Position numbers and translations under genes: made by a program
The notes under the pieces: generated by a model
What the model was told of the DNA's origin: nothing
The model's database searches: none
What the model saw: the letters and a program-made list of their open reading frames with translations, nothing else
Shown here: positions 34,178-39,565 of the stretch, in pieces
Numbering within the stretch: position 1 is the first letter of the stretch
How the letters are laid out: the number at the start of each line of letters is the position of its first letter
Assembly (NCBI GenBank): GCA_018824205.1
Contig: JAHJGX010000120.1
Span: 1 to 39,565 of the forward strand
Direction of reading: 5' to 3'
DNA from: a bacterium
GTDB lineage: Bacteria > Fidelibacterota > UBA2242
Length of the DNA: 39,565 nt

Positions 34178-35245
34178 TCAAGACTTATTTTTGTTGTTTT
34201 TCATCACATTTTTAACCATTTTCCCGAAATTCTTATCCCGCTGACGTTTTTCAAGATAGGACATCTCATAATAGGCGGCCTCTTTTTTCATTTTAATAAA
34301 ATTACGATAACGGTCTCGTGAAATTGTTTCGTCTTTTAATGCTTTTTGAACTGCACATCCTTTTTCATGTTCGTGGGTGCAATTTGAAAATTTACACTGA
34401 CGGGCAATTTCATCAATTTCGCTGAATGTCTGACTTAGTCCGGTTTCAATGTCAAAATTACCCAGCTCCCGCATACCTGGTGTATCAATAATCATCGACC
34501 TGTTTTCCAGGAATAGCATCTGTCTTCCGGATGTTGTATGTCTTCCATGGCTGTCGGATTCCCGAACTGATCGAGTTTTAAGTATATTTTCACCGATGAG
34601 GGAATTGAGCAATGTGCTTTTGCCAACTCCCGATGAACCCAGCAGACAGTAGGTTTTGCATGGTTCCAGCGATCCTTTAATTTCATTAAGCCCAATTCCG
34701 TTTATCGTACTGAACGGAATAATTTTTTTCCGGCCGGTTCGCTGCCTGACTTCCGTCAGTTTTTCATTCAGTTCATCGGTGGAAATCAGATCGAGTTTAC
34801 TCAATAGCACAAGCGGTTCAATTCCGGCTTCGTTGATCATGACGAGATAGCGTTCAAGTCGCGGGAGATTGTAATTGTGATCCAGAGACTGCATTATCAG
34901 GGCAACATCGATGTTAGCAGCAATCAGTTGGAAGTCAACTTTTTTACCCGGCGTTTTTCGCTTCAGTACGGCTTTTCTAGGATATAGTTTTTGAATGACT
35001 GCAAATGTATTATCGTCAAAATATTCTGCGTATACCCAGTCCCCGACAGTTGGGTAGTCAAGCGCTGACTCGGCATTGAACATAAGTTTACCGGTAACTT
35101 CGGCTGGAATTTCACCAATTTCGTTATTAATCATGTACTGATTGCGGGAAACGGATATGACCCGTGCCGTTTGGGTTGACTTCAGCAGTTCTGAATCGTT
35201 GTGTTCCTGAAACCAGGCGGAAAAACCCAAATCTTCAAGTTTCAT
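34178..35245 (-). CDS. rsgA: ribosome small-subunit-dependent GTPase A
   Basis: A 355-residue circularly permuted GTPase. An N-terminal OB domain (about residues 25-100) is followed by G4 SKLD, G1 LGSSGVGKSTLLNSL (about residues 207-220), G2 TT in HGRHTTSGR, and G3 DTPGMREL. The C-terminal zinc site is Cys-Lys-Phe-Ser-Asn-Cys-Thr-His followed by GC. RsgA checks late 30S subunit assembly and releases maturation factors. AGGA lies 6 bp ahead of the ATG. Two lipoprotein genes follow closely. Confidence 0.95.
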   Translation of the reverse strand: MKLEDLGFSAWFQEHNDSELLKSTQTARVISVSRNQYMINNEIGEIPAEVTGKLMFNAESALDYPTVGDWVYAEYFDDNTFAVIQKLYPRKAVLKRKTPGKKVDFQLIAANIDVALIMQSLDHNYNLPRLERYLVMINEAGIEPLVLLSKLDLISTDELNEKLTEVRQRTGRKKIIPFSTINGIGLNEIKGSLEPCKTYCLLGSSGVGKSTLLNSLIGENILKTRSVRESDSHGRHTTSGRQMLFLENRSMIIDTPGMRELGNFDIETGLSQTFSEIDEIARQCKFSNCTHEHEKGCAVQKALKDETISRDRYRNFIKMKKEAAYYEMSYLEKRQRDKNFGKMVKNVMKNNKNKS

Positions 35246-35354
35246 GGATTGTCCTATATTTTCACCATCGTATATTAATCGAGCAGGGTATCAACGGGAC
35301 TTACAGTATCTTGCTGGTAATAACAATCGGTATTGTACTGAGTTTGAGAATAAT

Positions 35355-35399
35355 TAAAAAGCAAAAAATAAAGGTCTCCGATTTTACAACGGAGACCTT
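35355..35399 (-). terminator. intrinsic terminator of the SUMF1-domain gene
   Basis: AAGGTCTCCG (35371-35380) and CGGAGACCTT (35390-35399) form a perfect 10-bp stem with a 9-nt loop, 21 bp after the stop of the minus-strand SUMF1-domain gene. Read on that strand it is followed by TATTTTTTGCTTTTT. It separates this gene from rsgA. Confidence 0.85.
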
Positions 35400-35419
35400 A
35401 TTAAATGTATTTTGTTTGA

Positions 35420-37204
35420 TTATTTCTTTAAAACACAACGAAATCCAACCGCAGATCCGTATTTACCGGATGTGCTTTGCGGATCGATCCAATAGCGGTA
35501 CCAGACGGAGAGACTTTCCAGATTTGCTTTGACGCCCTTGGATTCGTGATAGCTGCCGCCCTTGATTACCCGGTAGCTGCGAAAATTGCCGCCATACCAG
35601 GATTTTGTCCATTCCCAGACGTTTCCGGCCATATCGTACGCGCCATAGGGGCTGGGGCTGTTCATCGTTTCATCTTCACCGTTAAATTTGCCTACAGGAG
35701 TAGTGGATGCCGAAAATCCGCGTTTCATACAGCCGGCAATGTTAGCATTCTGGCAATCGATTGTATTGCCCCATGGAAAATCAAAACCGGTCCGGCCGCG
35801 AGCGGCTTTTTCCCATTCTTCTTCGGCGGCCAATTCAAGATTATACCATTTTGCGAAAGCATTGGCGCCAAACCATGAGACATCACCGATTGGATGGTCC
35901 TGGTACTCATCATCTTCCAGGACGAAATAGCCTTTTTCATCGTTAAAAAAGATATCGCCAATCTCTTTTTTCTTTTCTTTGACATCGATGAATTTATACT
36001 CACCGGCGGGTTTGAATTCATCACCGGTATAATGTCCGTAGCCGTTTTTATCAATTGCATTCCGGCAAAAGGCCTGGTTCATGAAATTCAGGTACTGTCG
36101 GCAGGTGACCGGGTATTTCATGATTTCAAAGTCGTAATTAATTTTTTGAATGATTTTTTCTCTTCCCGATGTGTATTCTCCAGCAGCAACTTTGACAAAC
36201 TGAGTTACTTCCGGATCGTTGGTGTGAAACTCCATTGGCTTACACCACTCTCCATAAATTCCGCCTTTATTTTTCGGACGGACAGACCATTGGTGCCAGC
36301 CCTCAGGCAGCCCTGAAACCACGGTAAAAGTATCCACAGTCAGTTTAGAATATTCGATAAAGTCCGGGTTAATGGATGTCACCACTTTCACTTCGTATTC
36401 ACTGGCGAATTTCGACTGGTGCCAGACCAATCGTGGCGTTTCGGTACTTTTGTAATAAAACTTATTTTTGGGTCCAATCAGTTCCGGAGGCAGAGGCGGT
36501 TCAATTGAAAATTCACGGATAATGCTCCACTCGCTCCATTTTTCCGCTGGATTTTGTGATGTCACTGCCCAATAGTAATGTCCGATGGTGAGTGGTTCAG
36601 TGATTAAGAACGTGTCGGTAACACTATACGTCAATGCAATGTTCTTGAACGTGCGATCTTTGGTGATGGCAATAGTATAATTTTTCGCGCCGTACAAATT
36701 TTTCCATTTCAATAAAATCTGGCTACGGCTTTTTATAATCATCTTATCAGCCGGGTAGACCAGGAAAGGTGATGTATAGGCGCTTTCCAGGACGGTTACC
36801 GGAATTTCCTGGGAGAGCGCGGTATTTTCGGAATTATCAGTAGCTGCGGCGGAAATCCGGTGAATCATTCCGTCTGCCCAGTATCCCATATTCAAAATGA
36901 TTTCGTAAGGAGGATTGTAAACTTCTTCGACGAGTTCGTCATCGACCCGAAAACTAACTTTCATAATTCCCTGGTTATCTTTAACCGTTGTGACGATTCG
37001 CATAGGACCGGTTGCCGTATACCCGGCTGCCGGTGCAAGGATTTTAATTTTGGGTGGTTTTGTATCGGGTTTTGGCGCTGCGGTGACAGTAGATATGCAG
37101 AAAAATTGCAGAAGAATCAAACACAATAACGATCGAAAAAAGTGTGTCAGGCCAGGCAAATCGTTCTCCAGGGTCACTCGATTTGTTCTTCCAGTAAAAT
37201 TCAT
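35420..37204 (-). CDS. exported Ig/fibronectin-III and SUMF1 (formylglycine-generating-enzyme-like) domain protein
   Basis: A 594-residue exported protein. The signal peptide is at about residues 22-43 (RSLLCLILLQFFCISTVTA). An Ig-like domain at about residues 50-138 (PPKIKILAPAAGYTATGP) is followed by two fibronectin-III-like modules to about residue 330. From VKVAAGEYTSGREK onward is a SUMF1/FGE-sulfatase domain: MKYPVTCRQYLNFMNQA, HPIGDVSWFGANAFAKWYN, AAEEEWEKAARG, GAYDMAGNVWEWT and VIKGGSYHE. Most bacterial members of this fold are not formylglycine enzymes but binding or scaffold proteins; no sulfatase gene is nearby. GAGGGG lies ahead of the start. Confidence 0.85.
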   Translation of the reverse strand: MNFTGRTNRVTLENDLPGLTHFFRSLLCLILLQFFCISTVTAAPKPDTKPPKIKILAPAAGYTATGPMRIVTTVKDNQGIMKVSFRVDDELVEEVYNPPYEIILNMGYWADGMIHRISAAATDNSENTALSQEIPVTVLESAYTSPFLVYPADKMIIKSRSQILLKWKNLYGAKNYTIAITKDRTFKNIALTYSVTDTFLITEPLTIGHYYWAVTSQNPAEKWSEWSIIREFSIEPPLPPELIGPKNKFYYKSTETPRLVWHQSKFASEYEVKVVTSINPDFIEYSKLTVDTFTVVSGLPEGWHQWSVRPKNKGGIYGEWCKPMEFHTNDPEVTQFVKVAAGEYTSGREKIIQKINYDFEIMKYPVTCRQYLNFMNQAFCRNAIDKNGYGHYTGDEFKPAGEYKFIDVKEKKKEIGDIFFNDEKGYFVLEDDEYQDHPIGDVSWFGANAFAKWYNLELAAEEEWEKAARGRTGFDFPWGNTIDCQNANIAGCMKRGFSASTTPVGKFNGEDETMNSPSPYGAYDMAGNVWEWTKSWYGGNFRSYRVIKGGSYHESKGVKANLESLSVWYRYWIDPQSTSGKYGSAVGFRCVLKK

Positions 37205-37486
37205 AGTAATGTTCCCCTCTGTATGATGCTACATCGATAATTTCTAATGTATTGAATATACTGTTTGTTTGGAAATCTTTCAATAAAATGATTTGGAAAA
37301 TATTTGTTTGTGTTACAGGAATTGCATATCAGGCTCTGTCTCATTATTTTGCAATAAAATAACGTGAGTTCGTCGGTCTTATAAAAGAAATTTTACCGGT
37401 TTAAAAGATTATTGATCAGATGGTTGCTGATATTGAAGCAGAGTTAATCCAGGTCAGGGAACGGTTAGTAAATATCTCCGTTAAAT
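37205..37486. other. 282-bp AT-rich intergenic region
   Basis: This gap between the patatin gene and the SUMF1-domain gene, both on the minus strand, should hold the promoter of the latter. No clear hairpin terminator or RNA gene is seen. A 29-codon plus-strand frame (ATG at 37420) has no ribosome binding site and is not called. Confidence 0.5.
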
Positions 37487-39565
37487 TCAGAAAAAATGCC
37501 CGATAGACAGGTACAACAAACTTCGGTTTTTAAAATTATACCCGTAATCTATGGAAACCGGGCCTAAAGGGGTTGGAACGAGAATTCCCACCCGGGCGCC
37601 GATATTCATATCCGTCCAGTTAAAATCATCAAAAGTATCCCAGACATTACCGGCTACCGCAAGAAATTGCAGGTAACTGCCCTTTGTCAGGTTTGTCCGG
37701 TATCCAATTCCCAGAGCGAGCAGAACGTTTCCCCAGAATTCATTCTGATGATAGCCGGGAAGCGAGTTCAGGCCACCTTGTCTGAAGCGATCGTAATTCG
37801 TTAATGCCCTGGAGAGATATCCGAAATTGATATGGGTTGAAAAGGTGTGATTATCGTTAAATGTTTCATAGACAGTAGATTCCACCAGGATACGATCAGT
37901 CTGTTTCAGTTCGTCCTCACTGACACCGTGTTCATAAACAACATTATTTTTCCGTCCGCGCCGGGGCATGTCCGGATCGTCTGTGCTTTCCACGATGATC
38001 CGCGCAGTCAGGCCGGCACTGTTGGTTTCATCATCGGTAATTGAATAGAGACTGTAGTTACTATTTTCAAAAGTCCGTGTGTTTTCTATTTTAATACCAA
38101 CTGCCGTCAATCCAACCCGTCGTAACTGCACACCGGCATTTAGTTCAAAGCCGCTACGGTAAAAATCACCATATCCGGTTCGTTTACCATTTTCATAAAG
38201 GGGGACACTTTCAAATTTGTGATAGAGCGATGAATATCCTGTGAATGTAGTTGTAAAAATTCGGGTGGTTCGTGCATTCCATTCCAGTTTCCGTTGCAGA
38301 TCGCTGACGATAAGTGATAATTGATTGTCAATACCCGTACCAAATAGGTTTCGGTATTTTGCCGCAATAAAGGCACTGGCTTTTCGTTCACTGTCATAGC
38401 GTGTGCCGAAGGAAAACAGTGCGTTTTCTTCTTCCTCAACCTCAATGACAATATCGGTTGAATCTTCGGTCTGGTTTTCGAATGTAATATAAACTGTACG
38501 AAACATCCCGGTGCTGAACAGGTTTTTCAGACTTCGCTGGGCATAGGCAGATTTCCACAGTTCACCCTCTTCCAACAGTAATTCCCGCTTGATAATGTAC
38601 GGCCGCGTCCGTTCATTTCCCCGGAAGTTTATTGATCTGATACTGGTATTATTCAGGCGATTGATAGCGTCAGGCAGAAAGTCCGGCGACCATTTTGATG
38701 AATCCGCAATGGAACGTAAATCCGCAATATACGGTTGAGTGGCTTCGTAACCCCGCTGGATCAGTGAATCAATGGCATCAAAATCACCGGAAGAATATTC
38801 TTCGATTTCGGGATAAATGAGAATATCCGAAAGATATAAATTACGGGTATCGGTCAGATAAGCTAATGTATTGAATGCCTGGTTAAAATAGGATACCAGA
38901 TTGATATTTTGTGAAATTGTCGTGATCTTGCTGGTGACGTCAACTGCGATAATGAAATCAGCGCCCATATCAACGGCAACATCGGCCGGAATATTATTGG
39001 TAATTCCGCCATCCACAAGCAGGAACGAATCAATCGGAACCGGCGCTAATATGATTGGAAATGCTGAACTGGCGACTATTGATTTTCCAAGACTGCCATG
39101 TTTTAATACAACCGGCTTACCGGTTTTAATATCGCTTGCCACGGCCCGAAAGGGAACCAACAGGCTGTCAAAATCTCCGCCGGAGGCGTATTCCGGATAC
39201 ACCATAATCTGAAAAATGCGTTCCTGTAATTTTTGAGTTGGCAGGAGATTACTGGGAAATATTACGTTAAATTTTTCATCAAATTTTAGTGTAAACAGCT
39301 CCGGTAGAGCCATGATTTTCTGAGAAACGAACTCGATATCACGATAAGGTTGTGGCAAAAACAGGCTGTTCCATTTCGTATTACGGACATAATTTTCAAT
39401 ATCAACCGATGTATTACCCGATGCGTACAACCCGCCAATCAGAGCTCCCATACTGGTACCAATGATCATATCAGGATAAAAACCGATCTCTTCCAATGCC
39501 CGGATGACGCCGATATGCGCGAAGCCCCGGGCGCCGCCGCCACTGAGTACCAGGGCGGTTTTGGT
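37487..39565 (-). CDS. patatin-like phospholipase fused to POTRA and outer-membrane barrel (PlpD-like), N-terminus outside window
   Basis: At least 692 residues; the frame is open to the right edge, so the signal peptide is missing. The patatin domain shows the oxyanion motif LSGGGARGFAHIGVIRALEE and the nucleophile motif IGTSMGALIGGLYASG; the dyad aspartate lies in LVDGGITNN. After about residue 300 a single POTRA-like domain follows (SIRSINFRGNERTRPYII, LKNLFSTGMFRTVYI), then a 16-strand-type barrel ending SLLYLSIGHFF with a terminal phenylalanine. This is the layout of PlpD/FplA type Vd autotransporters, in which the lipase is held at or released from the cell surface. It should hydrolyse phospholipid acyl chains. 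Confidence 0.93.
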   Translation of the reverse strand, partial: TKTALVLSGGGARGFAHIGVIRALEEIGFYPDMIIGTSMGALIGGLYASGNTSVDIENYVRNTKWNSLFLPQPYRDIEFVSQKIMALPELFTLKFDEKFNVIFPSNLLPTQKLQERIFQIMVYPEYASGGDFDSLLVPFRAVASDIKTGKPVVLKHGSLGKSIVASSAFPIILAPVPIDSFLLVDGGITNNIPADVAVDMGADFIIAVDVTSKITTISQNINLVSYFNQAFNTLAYLTDTRNLYLSDILIYPEIEEYSSGDFDAIDSLIQRGYEATQPYIADLRSIADSSKWSPDFLPDAINRLNNTSIRSINFRGNERTRPYIIKRELLLEEGELWKSAYAQRSLKNLFSTGMFRTVYITFENQTEDSTDIVIEVEEEENALFSFGTRYDSERKASAFIAAKYRNLFGTGIDNQLSLIVSDLQRKLEWNARTTRIFTTTFTGYSSLYHKFESVPLYENGKRTGYGDFYRSGFELNAGVQLRRVGLTAVGIKIENTRTFENSNYSLYSITDDETNSAGLTARIIVESTDDPDMPRRGRKNNVVYEHGVSEDELKQTDRILVESTVYETFNDNHTFSTHINFGYLSRALTNYDRFRQGGLNSLPGYHQNEFWGNVLLALGIGYRTNLTKGSYLQFLAVAGNVWDTFDDFNWTDMNIGARVGILVPTPLGPVSIDYGYNFKNRSLLYLSIGHFF

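Noticed and set aside
35420-37204. A true formylglycine-generating enzyme for sulfatase activation
   Set aside because: The protein is exported and multi-domain, no sulfatase is nearby, and the catalytic cysteine pair of genuine enzymes was not evident; SUMF1-fold scaffold is the safer call.
37420-37509. Short plus-strand frame (MVADIEAELIQVRERLVN) in the gap before the patatin gene
   Set aside because: It has sensible residue composition, but no ribosome binding site, begins just after a stop and ends inside the opposite gene; too little to call a gene or remnant.
1-39565. CRISPR array, phage genes or a complete insertion sequence
   Set aside because: No regularly spaced repeats, no cas genes, no transposase and no phage structural genes were seen; the only mobile-element trace is the recombinase fragment at 29030-29590.

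Overview
The window reads as an assembled chromosomal segment from a Gram-negative, probably anaerobic bacterium of the Fibrobacterota-Chlorobiota-Bacteroidota (FCB) neighbourhood. Candidate-phylum lineages such as Calditrichota, KSB1, Marinimicrobia or Cloacimonadota fit best. This is an inference from gene content: a TonB receptor with a carboxypeptidase-like N-terminal domain followed by a DUF4249-like partner, orphan 800-residue FtsX/MacB permeases, 6-bladed propeller lipoproteins, many lipoproteins, the order rplM-rpsI-rpsB-tsf-pyrH-frr, class II (B12) ribonucleotide reductase, and an oxygen-sensitive class I-type hybrid cluster protein. No 16S gene is present, so the phylum is not proven.

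Layout. 1-2300 (+): the end of an MBOAT O-acyltransferase, its SGNH-like partner and an HSL-type esterase. 2411-2985 (+): a VapBC-type toxin-antitoxin pair. 3026-4437 (+): a broken S37-like peptidase gene whose catalytic serine position reads glycine. 4569-8825 (+): an outer-membrane locus of an unrecognised 352-residue exported protein, a TonB-dependent receptor and a DUF4249-like protein. 8913-13988: a DUF2804 protein (-), then (+) a LapA-like membrane protein, an ArsB/NhaD-type permease, an orphan lipoprotein-like PAS protein, a propeller lipoprotein and YciH. 14059-17592 (-): an FtsX-like permease and a PflX-like radical SAM protein. 17819-19424 (+): an ankyrin/metallo-beta-lactamase protein interrupted by two frameshifts.

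19541-26064 (+) is the housekeeping core. A PyrR-binding leader hairpin and an intrinsic terminator precede pyrR-pyrB-pyrC, followed by rplM (frameshifted in an A7 run), rpsI, rpsB, tsf, pyrH and frr, closed by a strong bidirectional terminator. Convergent to it is nrdJ (-), with a good sigma70-type promoter and two NrdR-box-like palindromes 32 bp apart.

28787-33025: a tRNA-Gly(CCC), a tyrosine recombinase remnant that runs into the 3' end of hcp, and a minus-strand operon of ferredoxin-like protein, cupin and Hcp. A TetR regulator lies upstream, and similar GTTAGTTA-containing palindromes precede both the regulator and the operon. 33101-39565 (-): two lipoproteins of unknown function, RsgA, an exported Ig/FN3/SUMF1 protein, and a patatin-POTRA-barrel outer-membrane protein cut by the window end.

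Overall, most genes are ordinary core or envelope genes. The most informative signals are the regulatory leaders (PyrR, NrdR-like, TetR-like), the hcp/integrase junction, and four single-base frameshifts in three genes. One of those genes is an essential ribosomal protein gene, which points to sequence errors for at least some of them.
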